From Evernia prunastri (taxonomy: Eukaryota > Ascomycota > Lecanoromycetes > Lecanorales > Parmeliaceae), in the NCBI GenBank assembly GCA_003184365.1, contig NKYR01000022.1, positions 62,117 to 126,116 of the forward strand: 64,000 nucleotides of DNA, read 5' to 3'. A program made the position numbers and the translations under genes. The notes under the pieces are model-generated. The model saw nothing but the letters and a program-made list of their open reading frames with translations, searched no databases and was not told where the DNA came from. How positions within the stretch are numbered: position 1 is the first letter of the stretch; every line of letters begins with the position of its first letter. Positions 35,047-46,147 of the stretch are shown piece by piece.

Positions 35047-35942
35047 CTAAGATCTTCCGCCACTCCTGCCTGACCTTCCTCCCTTGCCAGTCTTCGGGTA
35101 CTCATTCTCCTTCATATGGACCTTTCTGTAGTGCTCCTTACGGTGATCTTCTCTCTTAAAGCCATGTGTGCCTGTGCGCCCGCACCATTTATATTCGCAA
35201 TCGAGTAGCTCATCTACGGCGGGGGGAAAGTGTGTGGTCATGTGGCGTTTGAGGTCGTGGGCGCGTGAGCTGATGTGGCCGCAGTTGGGGTATAGACAGG
35301 GGTATGCGGAAGGAGAGGTTGGAGAAGGGGTGCTGAGTGCGACGTTAGCATATAATAGAATATATGTTTTGACGAACGATCGAGGATGAGGACGAACGTG
35401 ATTTGTGTCAAATATGAAAATGAGATGGTGGTATCTTACCTGGGTCTACGCTCCTTCTTATGTTTTGAAGAGAATATAGGAGGAGTACGAAGAATCTCAA
35501 TATTAGGACTTCGTTGATTGCCGTAGGAATAGGTTGTGCTCTGTTGGCTTAGCTGACCAGTGGGAACATAGATCTGGGTTGGGTAGGTCTGGGCTGGGTA
35601 GCTTTGGACTGGGTAGCTCTGGACCGGATAGCTCTGCTGTATTGTTGGGCTAGCCACTGAAGGGGTTCTCGTAGCATAGCCGGAGTCGTTGGAGCCGTGA
35701 GAGGAGGTGCGATCCATGGAATGGCCGCTGGACGTATAGCTAGTGTTGAGTGGTGGAGGCCTGAGGGTTTGGTGGTACCCATGTGTGTACTGATGTCCAC
35801 TGGTGTATTGCTGTTGAGGTTGGTAATTGGAAGAAACAGATGGATACTAGGATCTGATGTTAGCCCAATAGATTTGTCACCATGAGGAGAGGCTTACGTT
35901 ACTACCATGATGGCGGTTCTGATTGCTGTATGGATAGGACAT
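35047..35942 (-). CDS. Small C2H2 zinc-finger protein
   Basis: Probable DNA-binding regulator; targets unknown. Exons on the minus strand 35942-35898, 35846-35440 and 35332-35047 join in phase to 245 residues. The N-terminal 150 residues are Ser/Tyr/Gln/Pro-rich and contain a short degenerate repeat (YPVQS, YPVQS, YPAQT, YPTQI) of the kind seen in activation or low-complexity domains. The C-terminal part has two C2H2-like fingers: YPCLYPNCGHISSRAHDLKR with HMTTH, and CEYKWCGRTGTHGFKREDHR with HYRKVH. The two-finger arrangement with a GTHGF insert occurs in several uncharacterised fungal C2H2 proteins. The third exon starts after a 107-nt intron with GCTAAC and TCAG. No named orthologue is recognised. 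Confidence 0.8.
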
Positions 35943-37916
35943 GATGTATATAGAAAGTGAACAAAGTCTTAATATGATACGCACTACAGACGTCAGAATG
36001 CTTTCATACTTTTGGTGGCAAACCCTTACATACCTCTGTTATTTTGGGCAATAGTCGGTAATATGTATACGGAGTCGAGAATGAGTGACGGAGATTGGCA
36101 TGTATTAATTTGTATGTCAAAGAGTTATGAGATGGGGAAGCGGGGACATCTTGTATGCTTCGGTAAGGTGAAGCATACCATAGTCGGCGTGCCATCCGCC
36201 TCAAAAAAAGAGTGCCATTTGCCTGGATCAAACTCACCGGTGTGATTTTCCGTTGCTTTTACGGAAGGAAGGGGAATATTCCAAAGGGCGAAGCTAAAAT
36301 CTCGCCGGGGCGGAGAGAAATGTAGTGCCCCTTCGGTGTGAGGAGGAGAGCATCTCGGTGTCCATTCAAGACGGAGACGCGCCAGGAACTCACAAACCAT
36401 TTTGCGAAGCTGCCACGAGCTTGGAGGGTCGGAACATGATCCAATTGCCAGCTCGGGCGATAAGGGCGTGAAGGTAGTCGAATCCCCTACGGGCACTGCA
36501 ACCCTGGCTCAATTAGAGCTCTCTGAATATCGTTGGCAGCGGTGCCATCGCTGCGGCCCGCAGCATCCCAAGCACTGCCGGCAGGTAGATAGTACTTAAC
36601 CGGGAAGCAGGACGAAGGATGGTGAGGCGATGGCTTTCATGCTTCTGGAAGGCGCACGAGAGGACCCGTTTTCGATCCTCAATCCTGCTAGGATCCGTTG
36701 TGGCGGAAGATAATGTTTCCCTTTCTTCGACCTCATTGCTGATAGAGGTCTCGGGCACTGCCATGGCGCAGGTTCTGACAGGACCCAAGGTTGTGTGAAG
36801 ATTCGCAGGATCAGCGCAACGGCGCGGCTCACCCTTCAGATTCTGGAAGGTTCGGCAACATGACCAGACTGCCGGGCCATCGGAACCTAATCCAGATGAG
36901 GGCGATGACAGTCAGAGCCGTGGCAGTGCGTTAATGGTTCCCCTTGACCGGTGAGATTGAAGCCATGTGTATCGGCCCACGATCGTTCCTGGGCATGCCA
37001 AGGCCTCTGATGGCCTTGCCCTGTATGACGCTTGGTTCTACTTTGGCGCAACGGTCAGTCAACATGATCTCAATTATCTAGGTGGGAGCCTGCCGATAAG
37101 AACAGACTGCCATTTCGCCCCAAACGTGGCCCAGTCTAGGGCTTGGGTACGATCTTGGCGGCAATGACGGCGGTCGAGGGAATAGGGCGCAGCGCCGCAC
37201 AGTTCATTTCGCAGTCAGAGACTTGTTCATCGTCAATTGTAGTACATCAATGACTGACTCTCACTACCAGAGTAAGCTGCGCAATGCCATAGCCGCCGTA
37301 CACCAGACCACGACAGACTTTCACTGCCCCAGCCAACAGCCTGGCGGTCATTGTGGTGAACACTGTAGCCTGGAGATCAGTAGGCGAAGATGGGCACACA
37401 ACGGGGCACACAGGCCCCCTGATTAAGCCAACCATCATTTGCTGATCCTCTGACGGTGGATTCTTAAGGTCGAAAGTATTGCACAAGGCTAGAATGAGGC
37501 AATGAATTTTAGCGCGATAGCCTTGTTTGCCTCGTCTCCCATAATACCTAATGCTGACGGAATAAAGCATTATTCTGTCGTGCTTCGATCCTGTGCGAGG
37601 CGCAGACCTTGGTTTTGGACCGGTGGGAATCGTGGAGCAAAGATTTGGGAGAGATCAATACTTGCACATTAGCCTATCTCCATTTTTCACAATGGTCACG
37701 CGCACGGCTGTGCATGTCAACCCTCTTTTGACCTCAAATACACGCAAGAAGAGAAATTGCTCTATGGGCATGTCTCACAGTCATATGCTGCCAACTGAAT
37801 TTCCTAGATACGCTATGTAGCGATAGACCGGAGCCATCACCAAACGTGCGAGGGAGCTCATCGCACATATTTAGAGACACCTAAAAGGACATCGTGCCTT
37901 TTTGAGTATTGGGCAG
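35943..37916. other. 2-kb interval without a supportable gene
   Basis: Lies between the start of the C2H2 gene and the end of NOT3/5 (both minus strand). Frames on both strands are short and overlap each other; none shows a motif, signal peptide or splice continuation. A TACGGAGT word lies near 36070. Long 5' UTR and regulatory DNA of the zinc-finger gene is the simplest reading. Confidence 0.45.
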
Positions 37917-40115
37917 TCACAGATCGTCTTCCAAAAATTTGTAAGCAAATTTGAAGTCTGCTTTCCGCCGATTCATCCTGGTTGAGCCAGCGGGTATCAG
38001 TAACGAATCTCAGGAACGGCATGTTGTCGCTTGCAGAGGGCAAGGCCAGGATGAGTGATGACTCTTACCATGTACTCTCGTAATCGAAGAACCGATAAGT
38101 CCCTTGCTCATATTCTTCTGTGATTGTCTTAGGCTCTTCGTGTCTCTGGAACCATGTCTGGTATTGTTTGTGGAAACGCCAGCTTTGACTTTTGAGCGAC
38201 TTGGCCGCCAAGTATTGCTGGTACGTATTTTGACGATAATAGAAGAGGTAAAATAGCGTGTCGGTATCGATCCTGCCGTATAAGCCAGGATCATCTACAT
38301 TTGAGAACGGCTCTTGCGGATAGTATGCTGGCGTGTTGTACTTTGTATCCGGTCGGTAGTGACGTGGCTTTTCTGCATCCAGGTAATCTGGACGACTGGC
38401 GTGAGATGCGGCAAGCAGCCGTTGTACGGAAGGAGAGTCGGATGCAGGCGCTCGGCTCTTTGTGATTTCGAAGGACTGTAGAAGATCCTGTAGGCTTGCC
38501 GGTAGATGATACACAGACTCATCGTCTTCTTGCCTCGGTTGTTCGCCATTCGTCTGTTCCACAACAGGCGATTTGGTTTGAACAAGATGGGTATTTTGTG
38601 TTTCTTGTGGTGCTGGAAGTGCAGCTTCCTTGGCTGGTGCCTGAACAGCTGTTGGCATTTTCGAAGCTGATGACGTTCGGGAGCGTACATAGGGATCAGC
38701 CGCTGTAGCTGGAGATGGGACATTGCGAGCGTTGCCCGCAACAGTCGCAATTGGCTGTGTCGGTGGTGGGGATTTTGACTGGAGTTGTGTGCTTGCAGGA
38801 GTCTCTGAGCTTGCTGATACAGGCAAAGCAGGCTTTTGGGCAGGTGTGGGACCAGAACTCGCTGGCAGTGAGGGTGCTGCGCTGGGTGAGGTAGTTGCAC
38901 TGCTCTTTTGCGTAGGCGGGAAAGCAGACAGACCAGGCGGCGCGCTAGGCGTTGACGCTGGAGCCGTGCTTGGTGGTGGAGGTAGAGGTGCTATTCCCAC
39001 AGCAGCTTTGTCACTTGCTGCCGCCGCTGCGGCTGCTGAAGCGTACTTCAGCGTCTCGCCTGGGGCTCTTGTGGGTAAAGGTGCAGGCTTCATGTTATTG
39101 TTTGTTGTACCGTTGGTTGTGTTTGCTGAGGGGGTATGGAGTGTTGCTAGAGCTGGTAAGGGCGATTTCAATTGGTTCGATGGTCTTCTGACGCCAGTAC
39201 CTGGAGGCTCTGAGATGGACGTCGATTTTGGTTTCCCAACACCTGTGCCAGGACCTCGCGCATCCGCAGTTTCCGGTATCTCATCTGCTATCGATTGTGT
39301 ATCTTGTGAAGAGACTCGATCGTTGTCATTGTTCAACCCGAAAGTTTCCTCCTCTTCCTCGAGATTTAAATCATCGTATATTGAGTCGTCTTCATTGAAA
39401 TCCACCGCCTGGTTCTCTTCAACGTAGTACTTGATGCTTTCTTCTAGATCTTGTACCTGTTCGGTCTCAACGTTGCCATTTTCTAAGGATCGTAAAAGTA
39501 GCTCTAATTTTCCCTGATGATATTTGTGCCGTTCTGTAGTCCTTGATATCTCAGACAAACGGTCTGCCTTGCCGGTGTCCTTCTTGCCCTTTTTCACTGT
39601 AGCCTGTAAAGCTTCCTCTTCGGCTTCGAGAGTTTCGATTTGTCGCTCCAGCTCCTCAACCATGTTCTGGAGAAAATTGCACATATCCAGCTTCGCCTTC
39701 TCTTTAGGATCGAGCTTCGCTGTAGCTTGCAGTCCCTCCTTTGAAAACGCCTTGGTCTTCATCTCCTTCTCGACCGCCTTGAATTTCTCCATTTCCTACA
39801 TGAGTAGCCTCAATCAGCACGCGATAAGGTTCTAGAAGTGTTTTCGCAAGCAGAACCTACGTTCTCAATGGCTTTCCGCTGCTCCATGAGCGGCTTCTTG
39901 TCTTTGATTTCATTTCCGGCGGCCCACGTTTTTATCTGGTCTCGATGCCGTTGGAGCTTCTTGATCTCGCGCTTGAGAGCATCCTCCAATTTGTCCTTCT
40001 GCGACGCATTGGTGGCCTGTTGTATCTTGTCGAATATGCCTTCAAATACCACAATTCCCTCAGCAACTTTCTTGAATGTCTTGTCAATTTCCTGTTGTAA
40101 TTTCCGTTGAGCCAT
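37917..40115 (-). CDS. NOT3: CCR4-NOT complex subunit Not3/Not5
   Basis: Scaffold subunit of the CCR4-NOT deadenylase complex, acting in mRNA decay and transcription. Exons on the minus strand 40115-39861, 39795-38069 and 37977-37917 give 680 residues. The N-terminal Not3 coiled-coil domain begins MAQRKLQQEIDKTFKKVAEG and runs to about residue 235 (LLRSLENGNVETEQVQ). A Pro/Ala/Ser/Thr-rich linker follows, with a short poly-Ala run (ASAAAAAAASD). The C-terminal NOT-box domain, about residues 520-680, contains YPQEPFSNVDDPGLYGRID, TLFYLFYYRQNTYQQYLAAK and WFQRHEEPKTI, ending WMNRRKADFKFAYKFLEDDL after the last 91-nt intron. It is divergent from the DTD gene with 560 nt between start codons. Confidence 0.95.
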
Positions 40116-40675
40116 GACGACTGAATTGAAAGTGAGGGAAGTGGGAGATTGCCTGTGTTATTGGACAGGCTGTAGGAGGAGTTGAGAATAAGCCGTATGC
40201 AAGCTGACTGGCTGCAGTGATTTCGGTTTTGAGAGTAGAATGGAGGATTCGGTGAGATAGGCATCAAGTGGGCGCCTTGTGAATATTCACAGCTGTGGCG
40301 TAGAAATATGGAGCTTGGTGTTGCTACAGATACATCAAAGCAGTTTCTCGAAGGTGCCAAGGATCGCGAAAGGCGCGTAAGGCTAGCCGCTAATGAGGGT
40401 GTACTTAGGCTTGCAGTTGAAAGGTGAAGCTCATCAGCTCTTGGATGTCTACGTGTATCCTCATCTAATCTTCTACGAGAGTTTAGGACTCTGGCAGTTG
40501 AAAATGAATCTCCTGTTGTAATATTTGGGACTCCATGGCTCGACAAGCTTTCCAGCTACTTCCGCTCATCTGATTTGTGTCTTTTCCCTCCATCTCAACT
40601 ACTGCTTTCATGTATCACTGTTGCTGAGACCTAATTTCTTCAATTTCATCTACTCGCTGACGATTCGGCGCGAAG
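40116..40675. promoter_or_regulatory. Shared divergent promoter of NOT3/5 and DTD
   Basis: 560 nt between the start codons of two outward-facing housekeeping genes, so both core promoters must lie here. No TATA box was seen on either side. Open frames in it are short and overlap the coding start of NOT3/5 on the other frame. Confidence 0.6.
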
Positions 40676-41572
40676 ATGAAGGGTAAGTAGTTTGGACAAA
40701 ATTCCCAAATCTTATCCAATTGCTAATCGACTAGCTGTTCTGCAACGAGTTACATCGGCTTCGGTGACAGTCGATTCAAATTTGGTATCGTCAATTGGAA
40801 AGGGTGTACTGGTGTTTGCCGCAGTTGCTAAGGATGACACGCGCAAGGAAGTAGAGTCTATGGCCGCCAAAGTTTTGAAGCTGAAAATGTGGCCCGACGA
40901 AATTGGCGGTACTGTATGTGTGCAGTATCACGCTTCCTGAGTATGGAAATGCTGACTCTCTATCATGAAGTGGAAGAGAAATGTACAAGATGTCAAAGGG
41001 GAGGTCCTTTGCGGTACGTCAAAAAGCGAGTTCGAGTATATAGGCACCCTCTGGCTTCCCGGACTGAATCCTACAGTATCTCAATTCACCTTACTGGCAT
41101 CAACGAAGAAAGGGAATAAGCCGGACTTTCATGGTGCCGCAGGTGGTGAGGATGCTAGGGAGCTGTATGATAATTTCTTTGCCAAAGTACAAGAGCTGTA
41201 TGAACCTGAAAAGGTGAAAAACGGCGTTTTCCAGGCCATGATGGAAGGTATTGCCGATACTACTCATGATTGAGCTCTGCTTACTCGAACTGTGATAGTG
41301 AATATACAGAACTCTGGCCCTGTAGGTTTAGATTACACTAGTCACGATGAAGTGGTATTCCGGCAGCTTCTTCTATCCGTTACATTCTCATCAATGTCTG
41401 CTAATGGTGCGGTTCTCAGGTCACCTTGGAGATCGATACAAATCCTCACAAAGGTCAAGATGAAAGTAAGGAGTCTTGCAATGAGCAAGGGGAGGACCAG
41501 CAGAGCAAAGCCTCTGCAGATCAAGAGAAGGGTGAGGAGAGCTTTCAATTACCAGTCGAATTATTAGATTAG
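40676..41572 (+). CDS. DTD1: D-aminoacyl-tRNA deacylase (DTD)
   Basis: Proofreading enzyme that removes D-amino acids (and mischarged glycine) from tRNA. Six exons (40676-40682, 40735-40913, 40971-41013, 41077-41247, 41299-41321, 41420-41572) join in phase to 191 residues. The family start MKAVLQRVTSASVTVD is formed across a first exon of only 7 nt. The SQFTLLA motif follows GEVLC across intron 3, KKGNKPDFHGA is intact, and the Gly-cisPro motif appears as NSGPVTLEIDT, assembled across intron 5. After that there is a 40-residue hydrophilic Glu/Lys/Gln-rich tail beyond the usual end of about 150 residues. It is followed 363 nt downstream by the cyclophilin gene on the same strand. Confidence 0.93.
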
Positions 41573-41935
41573 AGATTTGTCACCGAAAGTCTTCAGACTG
41601 TAAATTCTTCAGTAACTACTACATGGGAAATGGTAATTCACCCGTGTCTACCCAATTTATGGAGCGCACAATTTCGGGCTAGATACTTGCTCTTGTTTGC
41701 TACTAAAATCAGTAGAGTATATTTTGCATAGAACCATCGAATCTCGTGGAAGAGCCCCACGTCAGTCGCGGCCCGTTGCCTCAGTTTCCAATATAAACCG
41801 CGGCTTTCGCTCCGCCGTACGATATACCCTTTCACCCACCAAACAGATCCACACACTCTTTGACAACCACTTGAGTTACCTTTAGAGACGCGTTGTCGGT
41901 CCTTCATTTCTTGCTAGTTTCCACAAGCCGCCAGG
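41573..41935. other. Intergenic between DTD and cyclophilin 40
   Basis: 363 nt on the + strand between DTD stop and the cyclophilin start; it must hold the DTD 3' UTR and the cyclophilin promoter. No frame or motif of note. Confidence 0.45.
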
Positions 41936-43471
41936 ATGGCGTCGGAAAAGTCAGGTATGTTGTGGCCTCGCGGGACCTAGGTAGCCGGTGCTGAACACGA
42001 GTGAGCAGGTCGTAGCCGAGTTTTCTTTGACATAGAAATATCTCACCAGAAGAAAGGGCGCGTTGTCTTCGAATTGGTACGTCCCACGACACTAAGCCTG
42101 ATGCATATCTGGTTTCACAACATCTTGGGCAACGGAGCCTATTTCTTGCTGCTTTGCTGATGATTAGGTAGTATGATGATGGTCAGTTGGCTGGTCTGAT
42201 TCCAAGGTCTATTAGCCTGATTTTCCGTAGTTGTACCAAAGACTACAGAGAACTTTCGATGTCTTTGCACGGGAGAAAAGGGCGAAGGAAAGTCTGGCAA
42301 GTCATTGAGCTATAAGGGTTCGTCAATATTCATTTCATGACTTAAAACGCTTATTATCTCGTGTCTGAGAAGCGCCCTAGGTTCTGGCTTCCACCGCGTC
42401 ATCAAGGGGTTTATGATCCAAGGAGGAGATTTTACCGCTGGTAATGGAACTGGCGGAGAGTCGATCTACGGTGAGAAGTTTGAAGACGAAAACTTTGAGC
42501 TGAAGCATTCCAAGCCATTTCTGCTGTCAATGGCAAATGCTGGACCAGGTACGCTAGCGTAATAGCAATCCCGTCACAGGGCTTTCCTCATTATTGGTAG
42601 GGACGAATGGATCTCAATTCTTCGTTACGACTGTACCAACGCCTCACCTTGACGGCAAGCATGTGAGTCATAGGAAGTAGGACTGCTGTTATCTAAAGAT
42701 TTGATGTTGACTGTCCGCAAGGTGGTGTTTGGAGAGGTCTTAGAGAACAAGGGCCTCATACGTGAAATAGAGAATTTGACCACACAGGCTGACAAGCCCA
42801 CGAAAGATGTCACAATCGTTGGTATGTTTGAAATCATTCTATTGCTGAACAGGCATTGATTGTACAATGTAGATTGCGGTCAACTATCTGGTGATGAGGC
42901 CATGAACATTGGCAAGAAGGAGCCCGACCGCACAGGGGACACGTACGAAGACTTCCCTCAAGATCAAGGCGAGGAGTTCAAAGGCCCAGAAGTCCTCAAG
43001 ATTGCCACCGAGCTTAAAGAATTTGGTAACAAGGCTTTTAAAGCTGATGATCTGACTCTTGCTCTTGCGAAGTACCAGAAAGGTCTGCGCTATCTGAACG
43101 AGTATCCAGAAGCTTTACCTGAAGACCCCCCGGAGCTCTCCAAGCAACTGACCCACATCCGTTTCACCTTGCATTCGAACTCGGCCCTCCTTCAGATCAA
43201 GCTCAAGTCTTTCGAGGAAGCCCAGACCAGCGCAGACCATGCCCTTGAGGTTGGGGAAGTTTCAAACCAGGACCGTGCCAAAGCCTCCTACCGCAAAGCT
43301 CTCGCTCTTCTAGGGCTCAAAGATGATGAGGAGGCGGTGAAGAGCCTCGAGACAGCCCAAAAGCTGGCACCAGGCGACGCAGCTATCAGCAAGGAGTTGG
43401 GCGCTGCGAAGAAGAAAGCTGCTGAGCATGCCAAGAAGGAGAAGGCGGCGTACAAAAAGTTCTTCGAGTAG
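41936..43471 (+). CDS. CPR6: Cyclophilin 40 (PPIase D, Cpr6/Cpr7-type)
   Basis: Peptidyl-prolyl isomerase and Hsp90 co-chaperone. Eight exons (41936-41954, 42009-42076, 42172-42181, 42231-42317, 42381-42548, 42601-42662, 42722-42821, 42873-43471) join in phase to 370 residues. Exon 3 is a 10-nt microexon encoding the YDD of FELYDDVVPKTTENF. The cyclophilin domain has GFHRVIKGFMIQGGDFTAGN with the catalytic arginine; the position that is tryptophan in cyclophilin A is histidine (VPTPHLDGKH), as known for Cyp40, which lowers cyclosporin binding. Residues from about 215 form three TPR repeats (EFGNKAFKADDLTLALAKY; ALLQIKLKSFEEAQTSADHA; SYRKALALLGLKDDEEAVKS) that dock the Hsp90 C terminus, followed by a basic C-terminal helix. 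Confidence 0.96.
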
Positions 43472-43830
43472 AGCAAGGCTGCACCTTGGTTTTATTCGCC
43501 CTAAAATCCGCCAGAGCGCGAACGACAAATAACTACATGGGAGTTGTGAGTAGTTTGAACTGGTGATGCCACGGATGACATGATTATGTACACAAAAGGG
43601 TCCGCTTCAATATCAAGAACAACTATAGCTGGTGCCCAGATATACACACCTGATATACACTAGTGACAATAGTGACAACGACTAGACTTTGCAATGTTCG
43701 GTCCTGTCTCCTCTCTTGTCGCGCAGCTTATCAATGTCAGCGGCTCGTGCCTGTCGCCCTTGTAATGAATTGACCCGTAGTACGTGTATGTACCAAAAGC
43801 TTGGACCACACACCAGTTCCTATCAAACCT
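43472..43830. other. Intergenic between convergent cyclophilin 40 and mL58 genes
   Basis: 359 nt between stop codons of facing genes; 3' UTR space. A short repeat of TGATATACAC-type words lies near 43645-43665. Nothing else recognised. Confidence 0.45.
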
Positions 43831-44454
43831 CTATAAATCTTTTCCCCACAGCTCTCTCCTCTTGCTCCTATCCTCCCTCGCGTACCTCCTTCTCCTGCCC
43901 CACTTCTCCTGGATCTCCCCGATTTTCCTCTGCTCTGCTGCTTTCTTCTCAGCAGGCGCCTCTGCAACCATGCCGACAAAGAATTGACTGCAATCAAACT
44001 TCTCAGCCAGCTTTGCCCGGGTCCACTTATACGGATCTTCACTTCGCAGCCTTCTTATCTCCTCAATCTCCTTTTGCCGTAGGTGGTACTTTTTCTCATA
44101 CGGTTTGTGCTTGTGAACGATCGGTGGTAGATGTTTGCCAGGTTGATCGTAGGGGTTGGCGTGCTGGTGGGATTGAGCGAGGAGAGTCCGGCGCGGGTCA
44201 TTCGCCGGGAGGAAGACTGGAGGAGTATGATAAGGAGACGGAGCGGAGGAAGGCGGGTTGAAGACGATGTAGTCGTTGACTTGGGAAGGGGGGATCGAGG
44301 AGGTGAATGATGGGTCAGGTTTGGTTCTTAGGCGTTTGGTTGTTCGGCGCGCGGAGGATTGGTTTCTTCGGGAGATGTAGGGTATCGAGCTTGAGAAGGA
44401 TGGAAGGAGAAAGGCCAAATTAGAAGGTGGTCGCAGGGAGAAGAAGATAGACAT
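43831..44454 (-). CDS. MRPL20: Mitochondrial large ribosomal subunit protein mL58 (MrpL20)
   Basis: Fungal-specific protein of the mitochondrial 54S ribosomal subunit. Single exon, 207 residues, close to yeast MrpL20. The first 40 residues are basic and Ser-rich with a hydrophobic face (NLAFLLPSF, ISRRNQSSARR), fitting a matrix-targeting presequence. The family core NDYIVFNPPSSAPSPYHTPP is followed by FLPANDPRRTL, a Lys/His-rich middle (KHKPYEKKYHLRQ) and a strongly basic helical C terminus (KWGRRRRYAREDRSKRREL). It is divergent from the gene at 45038. Confidence 0.93.
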   Translation of the reverse strand: MSIFFSLRPPSNLAFLLPSFSSSIPYISRRNQSSARRTTKRLRTKPDPSFTSSIPPSQVNDYIVFNPPSSAPSPYHTPPVFLPANDPRRTLLAQSHQHANPYDQPGKHLPPIVHKHKPYEKKYHLRQKEIEEIRRLRSEDPYKWTRAKLAEKFDCSQFFVGMVAEAPAEKKAAEQRKIGEIQEKWGRRRRYAREDRSKRRELWGKDL

Positions 44455-45037
44455 ATCGTTGGATTGGATTGGACTCGCGGTCGAGCAGCCATGTCACGAG
44501 AAAATAGCCTTTTTTTGAGCCAAAACCCTGTGACATCGGCTAAATATCGGTCGGGATGGATCTTGCCGGGCAACGAGGCAGCGTACTTAGCGAAGTTGAA
44601 GATCCCTGCCAACGGCGTCACCGTTTGGCTGAGACGTGGCCAACCTTTGAAACAGCAAGTCTGGTCGTTCTTGGCTTATTGAAAGCAGTCCAGGAGCAGT
44701 AATCTCTCTTTACTTGAAGCAGGATTTTTCACCTTACCCCTTTTCAAGCTTCGTCAGACAGTAGTGTGGCCGACAATCTCCAGATCGCACACGTTTCGCT
44801 AAGAAAGTGCATGTGCAGAGGAGGAAACCCTTGAAGCCACACACGACAACCAAGGCTCAAAGGTTTGTCATTGCCGTCTCATCTCCGAGTGCTTTCTCAC
44901 TCCTGATTATACGCGTTCATTTCTTTCTATCGCATTGACCGTGACTTTATATTAAATACCTACCAGGCCTTTTCTCCCGGAACAAAACCCTCGCCCATCC
45001 ATGCAATCCCGATAGGCCCTCGCGACCACTAGGCACA
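44455..45037. promoter_or_regulatory. Divergent promoter region of mL58 and the gene at 45038
   Basis: 583 nt between outward-facing start codons. An AT-rich TTTATATTAAAT stretch lies near 44945, about 90 nt upstream of the + strand gene, and could serve as its TATA element. No other gene is seen. Confidence 0.5.
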
Positions 45038-46147
45038 ATGGCCGACAGACGGATCAGTCTAAGCAGAGATGCGGGTTATGATACTGGATCGCGGACATCA
45101 TCAGTACCGCTATTGGGCGAAGGCTTAAATAATGCATCTGAGGCCGGTACCGCCTCTGAGCTGGATGGGAAGTCCGGGAAGCGGAGGTTCTGGGGCCTAG
45201 GCAGGAAGAAAGAAGAGGACAAAACGAAGAAGACCAAGGAGATTTCTTCGAACAGTATTCCTTCTACTACAGCTGCAACAGTCCCTGCGAAAACTATGCG
45301 TTCAATGTCGCCAGTTACTGGAACTGGTGCGCCAATCACGCAGACAATGTCACATCCATACGACGCGCCAGCGTCTCCATCGCGCAATCTCAATTCGCCG
45401 TCCCCGGGAATACCATCGCCAGCTTCCTCGCAGATTTTCGAGCGCTCTGTCCAAGAAGACGGTCTCGCCTCCTCGGCCTCACCGGCCATACCAGCGCATA
45501 TCACCACCGAGAATCACATCCCTCCCGTCTTGGATGCATCGTCAGTGGCAATCACGGATGATCATTTGAATCCTGACAACGTGGAAATAGTAATGCACTC
45601 AGCGCACCAGCCTGCTGCAGTGACGGTAACAGGAGCTGGAACAAGCGAGGCCACGGGAGCTTCGTGGCAGGAGGACCTTATTGCTCATCCAGACCAAGAC
45701 GATGCCGCGTCGAATTACGGTGCCTTGGACTCGAACGACGTCCGTCGACTCAGTTTCATATCATTTGCTGACGTCGTGCATGCTGAACACGTGGATCACT
45801 CTGGTAGTGTCGCACCCAGTATTTCTAGTCCACTCGCCGCAGCTCGTAACCGCTCACCCTCACCTATGCGCTCTCCGCTATCGTCTCAAGGTCTAGGTGG
45901 CTCGCCGGTAGCAAGTGGGTCCGAATCTTCTCGTGGACTGGAGACGTCTCCCAATCGAGGAGGGCATGGACTCGGCAGCACGTACTCCGGCCACAGCCCA
46001 CCAACAGGAGGGGAATTAACAATTGAGACTATGAGACAAGCGTTGAGAAAGACTGGAAGTGGTGATTTGAGTGGTGCAAGGAGCGCACCAATGAGTGCTG
46101 TGGGTGGAGATGCAGGGATTGGCGAGCATTCCTTCAAGGATGTATGA
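45038..46147 (+). CDS. Disordered Ser/Pro-rich fungal protein, unknown function
   Basis: Single-exon gene of 369 residues. No catalytic domain or membrane segment is visible. Most of it is Ser/Pro/Ala/Gly-rich and disordered. Three pieces look constrained: an N-terminal segment with SLSRDAGYDTGSRTSSVPLL, the basic KRRFWGLGRKKEEDKTKK near residues 48-68, and two C-terminal motifs, RRLSFISFADVVHAEH near 236 and ELTIETMRQALRKTGSGDLS near 325. RRLSF is a plausible PKA-type phosphorylation site. Proteins with these motifs appear to be widespread in Pezizomycotina, but I know no assigned function. The start was chosen at the first ATG, in a CACAATGGCC context. Confidence 0.75.
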   Translation: MADRRISLSRDAGYDTGSRTSSVPLLGEGLNNASEAGTASELDGKSGKRRFWGLGRKKEEDKTKKTKEISSNSIPSTTAATVPAKTMRSMSPVTGTGAPITQTMSHPYDAPASPSRNLNSPSPGIPSPASSQIFERSVQEDGLASSASPAIPAHITTENHIPPVLDASSVAITDDHLNPDNVEIVMHSAHQPAAVTVTGAGTSEATGASWQEDLIAHPDQDDAASNYGALDSNDVRRLSFISFADVVHAEHVDHSGSVAPSISSPLAAARNRSPSPMRSPLSSQGLGGSPVASGSESSRGLETSPNRGGHGLGSTYSGHSPPTGGELTIETMRQALRKTGSGDLSGARSAPMSAVGGDAGIGEHSFKDV

